Positions 40,728 to 51,253 of a stretch of 64,000 nucleotides of DNA are shown one piece after another. This DNA is from Pomphorhynchus laevis (Eukaryota > Acanthocephala > Palaeacanthocephala > Echinorhynchida > Pomphorhynchidae): the NCBI GenBank assembly GCA_012934845.2, contig WNNJ02003815.1, forward strand, positions 124,001 to 188,000, written 5' to 3'. Positions within the stretch are counted from its first letter, which is position 1, and each line of letters begins with the position of its first letter. The notes beneath the pieces were generated by a model. That model was given only the letters and a program-made list of their open reading frames with translations. It was not told the origin of the DNA and made no database searches. The position numbers and the translations under genes are program-made.

Positions 40728-43700
40728 ATTTATTTGACAATTGGTGACTATGGAAAAGTTCCTCAAACTAGAACAGTTGGCTCTCGAACCAGATACTCTT
40801 GACGCAGCCATTCTATGGGCCCATTAGAAAAGACGATTTACAAAGTTCCTAGACAGCATCGTAGACTTACCTGCTGATTCACGTTTGGGCATCCTTGTCA
40901 ATCACGTGTCAACTACGGACTATCAACATATCGAATCTGCAACAACTTACGATGATGCCATCTCAATGCTGGAGGCTCTGTTTATTAAGAAGAGAAGTCA
41001 AATACTCACACGATACAAGCTGCTCACATATCGACAAACCGACGAGCAATCGATCGATCAATTCATCCTCAACTTACAAACGCTCAGTCGAGATTGTGAA
41101 TTTCAAGGAGTTACTTCGATCGAGCATCGTGACTTAGTGATTCGCGACGCATTTGTTAGTGGGTTGCGCTCAACGTGCACGCATATACGGCAACGCCTAT
41201 TGGAAAGCAAAGATCTTAGTGCTATCGAAGCGTTTGATCGAGCACGCACACTTGAAAGTGCACAATTGCAAGCATCCGCGTACAACTATACACCTGATAT
41301 GTCCGTAGCGTCAATTTAAGCTCAAAAGGACGCAACATGCAGTGCTGTTGATAACAAGATAACGGATGTCAGAATGTCCAAACAGTGCTATTTCTGTGGA
41401 AGGCAGTACCATCATCGCAGCAAATGTCCAGCAAGAAATGCAGATTGTCGACAATGTGGCAAACGTGGCCATTTTGCTTATGTGTGTAAGTCATCCAAAC
41501 GTCCTCGTGTTGACGTAATGACTGAAGATTCGGAGTTTGAGGCTGTTGGCGCCATGCTCGCTAGTATAAATAACGACCTAAGACGCTCGATCGTAAACAT
41601 TAAGGTAAATGATCATAATATGAGAGCGTTGATTGACACCGGGAGTTCGACGAATTTTATAAGGGCGAGCGTATCATGACGTTAAGTTTCTATGCATTCC
41701 ATGCTTGTGTTGTGATGTCATTTTGGGACATTCCTTTCTATCCGGATTCAAAACCGTGATACTATCCCTCAGTTCTCATACTCCAACGTTGACCCTAGCC
41801 GCATTAGATCCCATGAGGATAGAAGAGCCGAGTTTATTTAAACGCTCTCACCAGTTGTCGCTCCAATGCTGTCAAATCAAGGAAGTACAGCCGCTTGCAT
41901 TCCGATTTCATCGATCATGAAGTTCAGAGATTATTGCGCGAAGGAATTATTCGTCACAGTCAGTCACCCTGGCAAGCGCAAGTAGTGGTAGTTTCAAATC
42001 CATCAGGGAAGCAAAGACTTGTGGTAAATTATTCGATGACAATTAATAAGTTCACCGAACTAGATGCATATCCACTTCCCAGGATTGACAGTACTATTGA
42101 ACGTATCGCTACGTATAAGTTCTTCAGCCGGATTGATTTGACGTCCGCGTATCACCAAGTGCCAATGCGAGAGTCAGAGAAGTGATACACCGCCTTCGAA
42201 GCAATGGGCAAGCTTTACGAATTTAACCGGGTTCCATTTGGATTGACAAATGCCCCGGTCGTCTTTCAGAGAATCATGGTTAATATGATAGAAGCCGAAT
42301 CGCTGAAGGGTACATTTGCATATTTGGATGATATTGTCGTATGCGGTACAGATAAAGGCAATCACGATGTGAACCTACGCCTATTCAAAGATACTACTGT
42401 TAAGTATGGACTAACCTTGAACGAAAGTAAATGTAAGTACGGTCTCAAGTCGATTTGTTTGCTCGGATACCTGGTAACACACAATAACATACGAACCGAC
42501 CCTGATAGAACAAAAGCTATTACAACCATGGAACAGCCTCGGAATGTTACAGACCTTAAAAGGATTCTCGGCATGTGTGCCCATTATTCCAGGTGGATAT
42601 CAAACTTTTCAGAGAAGATCCACCCTCTTCTAAACGTGCACGAATTCCCCCAGGCAACAAACGCAGCAAATGCATTCAACTAAATCAAACACGAGATCGT
42701 GGAAGCTGTCCTAAAAGTATTCGACGAGTCGAAAATGATCATTGTCGAGACGGATGCATCAAAGAATGCCATTGCAGGAGTACTCTCTCAAGATGGGCAT
42801 CCGCTTGCTTTCTTTTCGAAAACATTACAGGGGGCTACCAAGACATATTCATCAGTTGAAAAAGAGGCCCTTGCGATCGTTGAATGCCTCAAATATTGGC
42901 GGCATTATTTGCTGGGTCGAAAATTTCAACTGATTACATACAAGCGAGTGTTTCGTTCATATTCAACGATCGACACAAAATCACTATAAAGAATGAGAAA
43001 CTTGTAAGATGGCGCATTGAGTTGGCCCCGTATCAATATGAAATTTTCTATCGGCCGGGGAAAGACAATACAGTAGCTGATGCATTGTCCCGACAATATT
43101 GTGGATTGACCAGCAACAATGTGTTGACCCAAACTAAGTTTCTGCACCAATCATTATGCCATCCGGGAGTGACGAGGTTGTACCACTTTATCCGTAGTCG
43201 GAATATTCTATGTTCTGTCGAGGACATCAAAAACATCGTCAAAAATTGTGGCGTTTGCTCTCGGCTTAAACCAAGATTCTTCAAGCCAAACGATCACGCC
43301 TTAATAAAAGCATGCCAACCATTCGAGCGCTTATCACTAGATTTCAAAGGACCGATTCCATCATCAACACGCAACCGTTATATCTTGGTCGTAATCGACG
43401 AGTTCTCGAGGTTTCCATTCGCCTTTCCATGTTCTAACATGACGACATCAACAGTCATCGCATGTCTTGAGAAATTATTCTTCATGTTTGGAATGCCCGC
43501 AATGATTCACTCCGATCGTGGTCCAGCATTTGTTGCGAGAGAGTTCAGCGATTATTTAAATCGATTAGGAATATCATCAAGTCGAAGATGTCCATACAAT
43601 CTGACATGTAATGACCAGGTCGAAAAGTACAACGGTATAATCCGGAAGGCTATTGAGCTCGATTTAGCCTCTCATAATAGACCAATCACGATGTGGGAAT

Positions 43701-44304
43701 CATCTCTACCAGCTGCACTACATTCAGTAAGATCATTGCTTTGCACTTCGACGAATTGTACTCCTCATGATAGGTTATTTCGTTTTGAGCGCAGATCTTG
43801 CACAGGGAAGGCGTTACCAACTTGGTTACTTACGCCTGGCAAAGTTCTATTAAAACAGCATGTTCGCTCTAGCAAATATGATCCTCAAGTACAGGTCGTG
43901 GAACTTTTGAGATGTGATCCATCCAGAGCTTCTATCAGATTCGACGATGGACGAGAAACAACCGTATCGTTGAAGCATCTGGCTCCTTACGCTGATGATT
44001 ACACACGGTTTCCAGATATATCTAATGAGTCAAACTCAGAGACAACATACACACGGACTACGGAACCAAACAAAGCGACAAATTACAATGTATCAGGAGA
44101 CAACACCCAAAGCGAGCCACAGATTGATCAAAACCAGACGAAAGGGGAAGCGGACAAGACAGTGAGTGAACCAAAACATTCTAATGACTATCAACAAACA
44201 ATGGTCAGCGATCCGGTCAGAAATCAACAACGTCCACGGGTCCGGCGTAGCCAACGCTTACGTAAAATGCCAAGCCGTTTCAACGATTACATATTAGATG
44301 AAGA

Positions 44305-44378
44305 TGATATGACATTATAACTATAAATGTTTTGTTTGTTCTAGATTGTCAAATAAAGCCATCTTTTGGTTTACGTCA
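44305..44378 (+). repeat. 3' LTR (74 bp)
   Basis: Same boundaries as the 5' LTR, four substitutions, no length change. A purine-rich GATGAAGA precedes it, consistent with a polypurine priming tract. Confidence 0.9.
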
Positions 44379-44383
44379 GTCTA
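44379..44383 (+). repeat. Target-site duplication, right
   Basis: GTCTA, matching 40649-40653. Confidence 0.8.
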
Positions 44384-45328
44384 ACTCCTAAGCAAGGCGG
44401 AAAGGGTATTCCCACATGACCATTCTCGCCTACAATCGATTCAGTTTGTCGATAAAGAGCCTCGATTATTTCGCAAATCTATGTAGGAACTCCGGAGTTC
44501 AACAATAGACGCATTATCACTGCACGATTTACACTATCAAACGCTGCTTTGAAGTCTATAAAAGCAATGATAGTCGGTTGGCGAAATTCGAACCTTAAAT
44601 CCATTAAGATACGTAGCGAGAATATTTGATCTATGCAGCCTCTGTGAGGCCTGAAACCTGCTTGATTATCTCGAAGTTGAGATTCTCTCAATGGGCGAAT
44701 TCTATTTAGAATGATCGATTCGAGAACTTTATAAGCGACAGTTAAACTATGGTCAGCTAAACTAGTACGAATGATAATTGCCACTCCGTTTCGACCGGAG
44801 TTGTCAGTAGGGCCAGAGTGGTACATTGCATAACTATAATTTTCATTTGGAACATTGATGTATGATTTATTAGTATCAGGTAATCGGCATTCAAAGATGC
44901 AACAAATATCGATTTTGTGTATATCCACGGTACATGCTAACATACTTGATTGGCCAGGTTAGAGAAGAGTCCTAGCATTGATGGTAGCAATGCGGATGTG
45001 GCACAGACTCCGGCTTCGGAATCCGGGAAAACAAGTATGTTTATCCATTGAATTAGTATTTGAGGATTGATCAATTTTCGTAGACGCTTTCACTTTCATT
45101 TTTCATTTTCAGGTATTGTGTAGAGGCTGGAATACTACGAGGGTTCACCACACCCAAGGGAGCAATAACCTTTTTTGATAGCGGGACATACTCGCTATGT
45201 CAGTGTAATAACCCAGATTCCGGTAGATGTCACTTTATAGAAACACCTGTTTCTACTCAGTGTTCCACCACCATCATATTACACCCGCTGGCTGCCCACG
45301 ACTGCTTATTGGACAACATCATGGTTTA

Positions 45329-45364
45329 TGTCGCAGCTAACCCATATATGGGTTAGCTGCGACA
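45329..45364. other. 36-bp perfect palindrome in LINE leader
   Basis: TGTCGCAGCTAACCCATA followed at once by its exact complement. It lies in the presumed 5' leader of the minus-strand LINE, beside a second shorter CCCATATAT/ATATGGG pair. It would form a very stable RNA hairpin or a DNA cruciform. Confidence 0.8.
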
Positions 45365-45447
45365 CCCATATATCTATGGGTCATTCCTCCATCCGCAAAC
45401 CGGAGGACGCGCTAGATAGCCCCAGCTAGGCCACCAGCTGGGGGGGG

Positions 45448-46155
45448 CACTATAATTATAATGTATTATATTATGATAAAAAATACAATATAATATACAG
45501 TATAATATATAAATATAATATACAATATAATATATAATATTTTTATTGTATTATACTGTGTATTATATTATACTGTTTATATATATTAAAAACATTTTCA
45601 ATTTTATTAAAAATTTGATAATAGTCAATGTGTCCTGGTCGATAATACGCTAATAGAAATCGGCGGGAGCACCTGTTGTCATTCTTACGGGATCACTTCA
45701 GTATAGTTAAACTTGAATTTATGGTATTCGAGCGATACACTCAAGAAGTGTTGTAGTATCATTACCAGCCTACCAAATAACCAAATAAACTCGTTTTTGA
45801 CCCTCTTAAAATATTTTTATTGCCTCGCGTGATAGTCAACGCTTAATAATATTATAATGCAAAATAGAGTGGTTTACTTTTCGTATTGTAAACTTATGGT
45901 ATTTGTGATAATCAACTATATATTGATTATCACAAAGAAACCTAAAATATAAAAAGTATATGAAACCTCAAAGTTTAGGTTTTTTCTTTTTAAACCTAAA
46001 CTTATAAAGCATGCAAAAGGTCTACAAATATAATATATCAATAAAATAAATATATTCATATAAATATAATTATTATACAAACAGAAGCAAATAAGCTACA
46101 AGCTCGTGTCGCTTACAAAACATGATAAAATATAAAAAAAACATCAACAAAGAAA
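45448..46155. other. AT-rich spacer / 3' flank of the minus-strand gene
   Basis: TATAATATA-type low complexity to about 45610, then unremarkable sequence. It includes the likely 3' untranslated region of the gene ending at 46156. Confidence 0.4.
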
Positions 46156-46203
46156 TCAATTAAATAGTAATTGCAAATTCCTTCTATCGGCTTCGATGGC
46201 TTT
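46156..46203 (-). CDS. Terminal exon of an unknown minus-strand gene
   Basis: After a TATATTAAG acceptor it reads KAIEADRRNLQLLFN and a TGA at 46156-46158. Entry phase 0 matches the donor of the exon at 46353-46594. Short but coherent. Confidence 0.5.
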   Translation of the reverse strand, partial: KAIEADRRNLQLLFN

Positions 46204-46352
46204 CTTAATATAAATAAATATATTAATATAATATAATAATATATTTTATCAATATTGATTGAATATATCATAAAATAAATGTTTGGAAAACATGGATAGT
46301 TCGAGAAGGATACAGTTGGTTTTAAATGTTAACAACCAAGGACAATTCCTAC

Positions 46353-46594
46353 CTCAATTACATTACTGGATAACTTTGCGATAGTTTTAGATTCTATCGT
46401 TTTTGTTGCGCAATTCGGAGACACCCCATAATAATTAGCATCAAAATCACTTTCCGTGCTATGATTTACACATTGAAGGAAATAATATTCAAGCGTATGT
46501 CGGTCTGACAATAATTGTGACGATGTGTGTTCGTTTTCTAGCCTTATTACATTCAACAGCTTTAAGTCACCAATGTAGGCTATATGCAGAACGT
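46353..46594 (-). CDS. Penultimate exon of an unknown minus-strand gene
   Basis: About 80 codons between a TTTGTTAG acceptor and a GTAGGA donor: VLHIAYIGDLKLLNVIRLEN, then HTLEYYFLQCVNHSTESDFD, NYYGVSPNCATKTIESKTIA and LSSNVIE. Balanced composition, a clean frame and matched splice phases argue for a real host exon. I recognise no family. It enters in phase 1. An upstream exon on this strand was not settled (46730-46790 is open on both strands). Confidence 0.55.
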
Positions 46595-46727
46595 CTAACA
46601 AACCCAAACTATTATATATCAGTGATACAGTTATCACTCAAATCCATATTTTCATTATATTACCCGATATTTAATGTTTTTATATTTTGTATTCAATAAT
46701 ATTTCATAATAATTATTTTAATTACAG

Positions 46728-46786
46728 TAAAAAAACAATGTCCACTAGCTAATGTGAAGAAGAAAGGTGATTCAAAGTACGACTAA
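46728..46786 (+). other. Possible plus-strand terminal exon
   Basis: After a good acceptor (TTTTAATTACAG) the plus strand reads KKQCPLANVKKKGDSKYD and a TAA, a lysine-rich C-terminus. The opposite strand is also open here. Either this ends a plus-strand gene or belongs to the minus-strand gene. Confidence 0.25.
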
Positions 46787-47061
46787 ATTCCCAAATACTT
46801 TGTTAATCAATCGTTTGCTAAGTTATTCAGTGAATAATTACAATGAAATGATTTTGTTTACAAACCGTTGTTCAATTTAACGTACATTTTAAACGTCGGT
46901 TTCGTGAATGTCATCTTTAAAAATGTCGTGTTCCAAAATGCCAAATTTATGGACGTTTGTTGGTTTATGTGTTTCACAAGCACAGAGTTCATAATTGTCG
47001 TGCTCAAAAATGTCTTATTTACTCAAGTATGTCTCAAAAAGTTTTTTTTACGTATGGATGT
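46787..47061. other. Spacer
   Basis: A T-rich stretch with weak internal repetition (AAAATGTCNTNTT-like blocks, 46900-47030). No gene is supported. Confidence 0.35.
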
Positions 47062-47157
47062 CCTGGAATTAAAACTTATTTTTAATATAAATGAATCTCT
47101 CAGTAACAATCCCCAGAGTAGACTGGATGACGATATTATGCATCTTGATAAAAGTTG
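47062..47157 (+). mobile_element. CR1 ORF1 remnant
   Basis: Reads NESLSNNPQSRLDDDIMHL, nearly identical to 52888-52941 of the CR1 element (EESLSNIPQSRLDDDIMYL). It is a small stray piece of the same family. Confidence 0.75.
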
Positions 47158-47267
47158 TTGATTAAAGTTACTTACAACAAATAATTTTAGAAAATTTATA
47201 ACTGTTCTAGCAAATTACAATTAATATACACAATACATTAAATCGACTATACACATCGACTATACAA

Positions 47268-47330
47268 CTACTACTTACAAGCTACTACTTAACATACACA
47301 ACTACTTACAAGCAAGCCCAACGAAGCAGC
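47268..47330 (+). repeat. CR1 leader segment, left copy
   Basis: The block from CAACTACTACTTACAAGCTA to CAAGCAAGCCCAACGAA recurs at 51672-51737 just before the CR1 ORF1, with only a few differences. The two copies bracket the Jockey/R1-like LINE exactly. Confidence 0.75.
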
Positions 47331-47562
47331 TATTTTTTCAAGTTAATATATAGTGAAAACCAACAAGAGGCAACTTATGAATATTGATAACGCCGCAACA
47401 CACCGTGCAATACAATAACAATACAAGTGCAGTCACCACCATCACAAATTCATTTCTAACTCGCGTTACAATCTCGGAAAGAGAAAGTAAACCATTATTA
47501 TCAATACAAGCAGTCAAAAATTTACCATCGGTGCTTCAAACAACTTACAAAATCAAGCTAAT

Positions 47563-48759
47563 ATGGAACGGAACTCAGGTATTTCTAATGTAACATCGAA
47601 TTTTCAAGCCAAAGAAAACAAGGTTAGTCCTATTTCGTCTAATTTTTTAATCTCAAGCACGGATGGAGAACTCCCTCCTGTGCCTAAAGTGGTGAATCTG
47701 GTAATAATCAGACTTCTTCAACCATTTGAAAGGAAGAATCTTTTCAATATTTTTCTGAGAGAGTTTACAAGCTCTTATAAGAAGAGAATTCTATTTAATT
47801 CGATAAAATATTTAGATTCCGAAATCCGGGTTTCTTTCAGCTCTCCAGATCTGGCAGCATCGTACCTAGAATTTTTCGAAACACACCTAAAAGAATTTGG
47901 GTCAACTACTTACAGGCCTATTCAGGCGACTTTGAAAATTAATAATTTTCCGCCCTTCGCAACGGAGGAAGATATCATTGCTCTCACATCTGAGTTCAAA
48001 ATTCATAATATTCGCCCAATCCTGGGCAAGAAAGGCCAGGCTATACCAATAGCATTCTGTTCTACCGCAGTCGATCAGGCGGAATGTCTGGCTAAAAGCA
48101 AATGTAACCCCTTTCTGGGGTACAATCTTTCTTTCAATATCGTAGATGCTGATGACTTAACATACCCCCATTGCAATGGGTGCCACCTCTGGGGGCACTG
48201 GTCCTCGAACTGTACTAGGCCCCATACGTGTGGGGTTTGCAGCTCTTCCGAAGTCCATGAGGGGAAATGTTCTCTCCCCCCTCTGTGTTCCAATTGTGGT
48301 GGTCAGCACCCGGCCTGGTCTAGAAGATGTCCTATCTTCAAAGAATACAAATTAAGGCATTGTGGGGCACCGGTCAAACCGGCCCACTTTGCCGCTGCCA
48401 GCTTATCCAATTCAAACGGTTATGGTATGTCGGACACCGACATTTTCAAAATTGTTGACGCAAGACTACAGATATATAAAGACGAGATTCGAGCCTTAAC
48501 GAACCATCTGATAGCGAAATTCGAGGAGTCCCGTTCTCCTCCATCGACGATTCTTACCTCTTCAAAGAGAGCCCCCCGTTCTAAGAAGAGATCATCTTCT
48601 AAACAAAAGTTGGCTTCCTTGAAGTTGGCAAAGAAAGATGATATATGCTGGGAGTTGTTGGCCTCAAAGGGAGATGAAGATAATGCCGGTGGGCAAGTGT
48701 CTTCTCCTGGTAGGGCTGGGAGTGAGAAGGGCAACTTTCTCTCTCCTAGTTTCTGCTAG
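47563..48759 (+). CDS. LINE ORF1: RNA-binding Gag-like protein with three zinc knuckles
   Basis: 398 codons. ORF1 proteins of this group coat the element RNA and act as chaperones. Residues ~90-180 form the RRM-like middle part (TLKINNFPPFATEEDIIAL, typical of the pre-knuckle domain of insect-type Gag). Then come three Cys/His knuckles around residues 205-260: CNGCHLWGHWSSNC (CX2CX4HX4C), CGVCSSSEVHEGKC and CSNCGGQHPAWSRRC. The C-terminus is rich in Lys/Ser (SSKRAPRSKKRSSSKQK), suited to nucleic-acid binding. The start is the first ATG (MERNSGISNV) in a clean frame. The frame is intact. Confidence 0.85.
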   Translation: MERNSGISNVTSNFQAKENKVSPISSNFLISSTDGELPPVPKVVNLVIIRLLQPFERKNLFNIFLREFTSSYKKRILFNSIKYLDSEIRVSFSSPDLAASYLEFFETHLKEFGSTTYRPIQATLKINNFPPFATEEDIIALTSEFKIHNIRPILGKKGQAIPIAFCSTAVDQAECLAKSKCNPFLGYNLSFNIVDADDLTYPHCNGCHLWGHWSSNCTRPHTCGVCSSSEVHEGKCSLPPLCSNCGGQHPAWSRRCPIFKEYKLRHCGAPVKPAHFAAASLSNSNGYGMSDTDIFKIVDARLQIYKDEIRALTNHLIAKFEESRSPPSTILTSSKRAPRSKKRSSSKQKLASLKLAKKDDICWELLASKGDEDNAGGQVSSPGRAGSEKGNFLSPSFC

Positions 48760-48793
48760 GAGGTAGGCATCCCACTCCAGCTGTCGTAACACA

Positions 48794-51253
48794 ATGCAAA
48801 GTAGTCAAGAGCCTTTTTCACTGAATATACTTCAGTGGAATTCGGGAGGTGCTTCTGCTCTTAGCCTTCTATCTGGTAGAGATGCGGATGTTATAGTCCT
48901 TCAGGAGACGCGGTCTATCCGTATCCCCCAGGACATTACTCGATTTATCCCCAAGCATATTTACACCCACTTCACTCCGTACATAACCCCTCCTCACGCC
49001 TCTTCATCTCAAGGTCTTTTAACCCTAGTTAAATGCTCCTTAAGATCATCCCTTCTTTTAAACTATTCTTGTCCAGCCCTGTCTTGTTTAGCTGTTTCAC
49101 TTTGTAAGAATGGTAAACGTATCAGCATAGCCAATATATATATTAGGCCAGGGGAAATTCACAAAAACCGTGATCTCCTGGACCGTATCTTGGGTAGTGG
49201 CTATGACATGTTACTCGGTGACTTCAACGACAGAACTGGTCGTTGGATTAATGCAGCACTCCGCAGAGCCAGGAACGATTACCTTATTCACAAACCACCG
49301 TCCCCAACTTTTCATTGCTCAACAACTAATTCTCTCCTCGACATATTACTGCTTCATAAGATGTGGTTGTTGAAACCCATCTGTACTGAGCAGTCGCGCC
49401 AAAAACAGACCATCTCTCATGACCTAATTCGTTGGCGGATAGAGGAAGATACGTTGCTTAGAAGGAGGTTTCACTTTGATCCCATCAGAGTGGCTTTCTT
49501 TCAGGCGGCTATCCAACTCTTCCCCAGAATTGGTAATGAGAATTTGACCGAATTTAATTCCTTCCTCTCCTCGCAAGCTACCGCGTTTCTTTCGACTACC
49601 TATAAAGGTCATATTTACAATCCCACTCCAACAAAACTCAAGGTTTTGGCTAAAATGCTACGTCTTCCCAATGTCTCTGTTTCCGCCAGGCAGGCCATCT
49701 CGAATGAATACTGGAGCACTAGATATAGGTTCCAGCTGAGCAGGGATAAGGCGAACATCGCTCACCTTAACCCTTCTCAGTCTTCCTTCTGGAAGATATT
49801 CAAGAAGGAGAAGTTTGTCTGTTGGAAGGATAGAGCTTTGGGTTGGATTGGTAGTATAGGCCTTGATAATGTTTTGAAGGAGTCACTATCCCTACATAAT
49901 TATGGAGCCACTCAATCTCCCCAACCAATCCCGCCTTGGGGTGACTTCAGGAGCAGGGACTTATCTGTTACAGATATCCTTAACTCCTGGGGGCCACTTC
50001 CGGGCACCTCTAAATCCGTCGCTCCATTATCTTCTCGAGTCTGTCAGCTTTTGACAGCCGATCAAAGAAGAGAAGTGGCCGTCACAATGCTTTTAGCCTC
50101 ACCATCCGATGTAGCCGGCATCAATATTAGTCGTAGAATTTTCTTACCAAAGCATAGTCCGGTTTCATGTCCCAAAGATCTGCGTCCCATTTCGATTCAA
50201 AACTCCCTCATCTCCATCTACGAAAAAGCGCTTGCGCGTAGAATCCGCGACCATTTAAGTAGGCGTAATTTGATCCCACCGAGTTTTCACGGGTTTGTCA
50301 AGGGACGCTCGGTTCATTCAGCAATAGGTGAAGTGCATCAGTTTTGTAGGGATAATAGCCATCAACTAGCTGTGGCTGTTTTCCTTGACTTTTCTGCTGC
50401 ATTTGACCGCATTTCCATTCCCTTTGTTATCTCCTCTCTCAGGTCACTCGGGTTGCCTGCGAGAATTGTTAACAGGGTGGAGATATTACTGTTTACCAAG
50501 AGGTTCTACTATGAAGACGACCCTGATGCGTGTCAGTTCTACCCTATTACAGGTGTGCCCCAAGGATCCCCACTTTCTCCTATCTTATTTCTTGCTGCCT
50601 CCATTGTACTATTCAAGAATTTTAAACGTGATCAACATCTAGTGGTATACGCTGATGATACCACGGCCCTGTTCTCTGGACGCAGGTGCAAAGATGTCGC
50701 TTCGGACATCAGCCGTTTCTTTTTAAGATTAACAGACCAGCTGACCCTATCCAATCTTATTTTAAATTCATCAAAATCGCAGGTAGTTGTCTTTCATGGC
50801 ACCCCTGCGACAAAGAAAAAATTAAAGAGACTAGCACTCTCAGCTCTATCTTCTATATTGACTAATCAACCACTCCCTACCTTCACAAGTCGAGTAAAAT
50901 ACCTGGGGTTCACTGTTACGGTGAACTGGTCGGCGAAAGCTGACCTGGATAGACTTAAACGTATCCTGAAGAAAGCTAGGTGGGCCCTGAAACGGGCTCA
51001 GCATCTGTCGTTGAATGGGAAAACCCAAGTGCGCCTCTGGGGTACTTGGGCTATCTCGGGATTAGTCTTCTTTTCGAGAGGACGTCCTCCAGAGCAAAGA
51101 CTAAGGTTTCTCAAGCTCCTCATCTCGCGATTACCGCGCATAGTCCGCCTAGATTGGATTCTTCGGGGGGTGATAGACCCCGGGTGGTTCAGTCGAAGAG
51201 CGGCGTGTTGGATGTGCTGGAGGGCTCAGATCCCGCTGGACCTGAGGCCGTGA
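48794..51253 (+). CDS. LINE ORF2: AP-endonuclease and reverse transcriptase
   Basis: 819 codons. Endonuclease, residues ~10-215: LQWNSGGAS, VIVLQETRS, IANIYIRPGE, MLLGDFNDRTGRW (catalytic Asp/Asn), LLDILLL, and a last box reading SHD where the family usually has SDH. RT, residues ~440-700: DLRPISIQNSLISIYEK, HGFVKGRSVHSAI, VFLDFSAAFDRI (motif A), GVPQGSPLSPILF and VVYADDTTALF (YADD active site), then LNSSKSQVVVF and VKYLGFTV. The C-terminal region ends WMCWRAQIPLDLRP without an RNase H domain, fitting Jockey/R1 rather than I. Uninterrupted. Activity is uncertain because of the altered endonuclease box. Confidence 0.88.
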   Translation: MQSSQEPFSLNILQWNSGGASALSLLSGRDADVIVLQETRSIRIPQDITRFIPKHIYTHFTPYITPPHASSSQGLLTLVKCSLRSSLLLNYSCPALSCLAVSLCKNGKRISIANIYIRPGEIHKNRDLLDRILGSGYDMLLGDFNDRTGRWINAALRRARNDYLIHKPPSPTFHCSTTNSLLDILLLHKMWLLKPICTEQSRQKQTISHDLIRWRIEEDTLLRRRFHFDPIRVAFFQAAIQLFPRIGNENLTEFNSFLSSQATAFLSTTYKGHIYNPTPTKLKVLAKMLRLPNVSVSARQAISNEYWSTRYRFQLSRDKANIAHLNPSQSSFWKIFKKEKFVCWKDRALGWIGSIGLDNVLKESLSLHNYGATQSPQPIPPWGDFRSRDLSVTDILNSWGPLPGTSKSVAPLSSRVCQLLTADQRREVAVTMLLASPSDVAGINISRRIFLPKHSPVSCPKDLRPISIQNSLISIYEKALARRIRDHLSRRNLIPPSFHGFVKGRSVHSAIGEVHQFCRDNSHQLAVAVFLDFSAAFDRISIPFVISSLRSLGLPARIVNRVEILLFTKRFYYEDDPDACQFYPITGVPQGSPLSPILFLAASIVLFKNFKRDQHLVVYADDTTALFSGRRCKDVASDISRFFLRLTDQLTLSNLILNSSKSQVVVFHGTPATKKKLKRLALSALSSILTNQPLPTFTSRVKYLGFTVTVNWSAKADLDRLKRILKKARWALKRAQHLSLNGKTQVRLWGTWAISGLVFFSRGRPPEQRLRFLKLLISRLPRIVRLDWILRGVIDPGWFSRRAACWMCWRAQIPLDLRP

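Larger units (their letters stand above)
40654..44378 (+). mobile_element. Ty3/gypsy-type LTR retrotransposon fossil, full length
   Basis: Length 3.7 kb, bounded by 74-bp LTRs (TG..CA ends) and 5-bp target duplications. Parts in order: LTR, ATTGGTGAC leader motif, gag-like region with CCHC zinc knuckles (about 40.75-41.5 kb), aspartic protease with its D-T-G (about 41.6 kb), reverse transcriptase with YLDD (about 41.9-42.6 kb), RNase H (about 42.7-43.0 kb), integrase with zinc-binding head and D..D..E core (about 43.1-44.0 kb), polar tail, LTR. The very short LTRs recall the Mag group. The copy is broken, with roughly half a dozen breaks. The two LTRs differ at 4 of 74 positions, so the insertion is not recent. 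It sits inside a minus-strand LINE. Confidence 0.9.
44379..45447 (-). mobile_element. Minus-strand LINE, 5' part (internally deleted)
   Basis: The minus strand begins near 45447 with a C-run and a hairpin CCCCAGCT..AGCTGGGG, a structured leader, then endonuclease residues IDICCIFECRLPDTN and NGVAIIIRTSLADHSLTVAY. This passes in frame straight into RT sequence KVLESIILNRIRPLRESQL, NQAGFRPHRGCIDQIF and FIDFKAAFDSVNR (motif A). The end of the endonuclease and the start of the RT are missing, so a deletion of likely more than 1 kb joined the two in frame. The RT then runs to IIEALYRQTESIVGENG and GVR, where the LTR element interrupts it. One stop lies after GVPT (about 44479). RTE-like features (EALY..T) are suggestive, and the clade is unproven. 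Confidence 0.75.

Noticed and set aside
41103-43284. Minus-strand open frames within the LTR element
   Set aside because: They are antisense to recognisable gag-pol coding sequence and have no homology of their own.
45380-45447. HDV-like ribozyme at the 5' end of the minus-strand LINE
   Set aside because: The CCCCAGCT/AGCTGGGG hairpin has too short an interior for the nested pseudoknot of known HDV-like folds.
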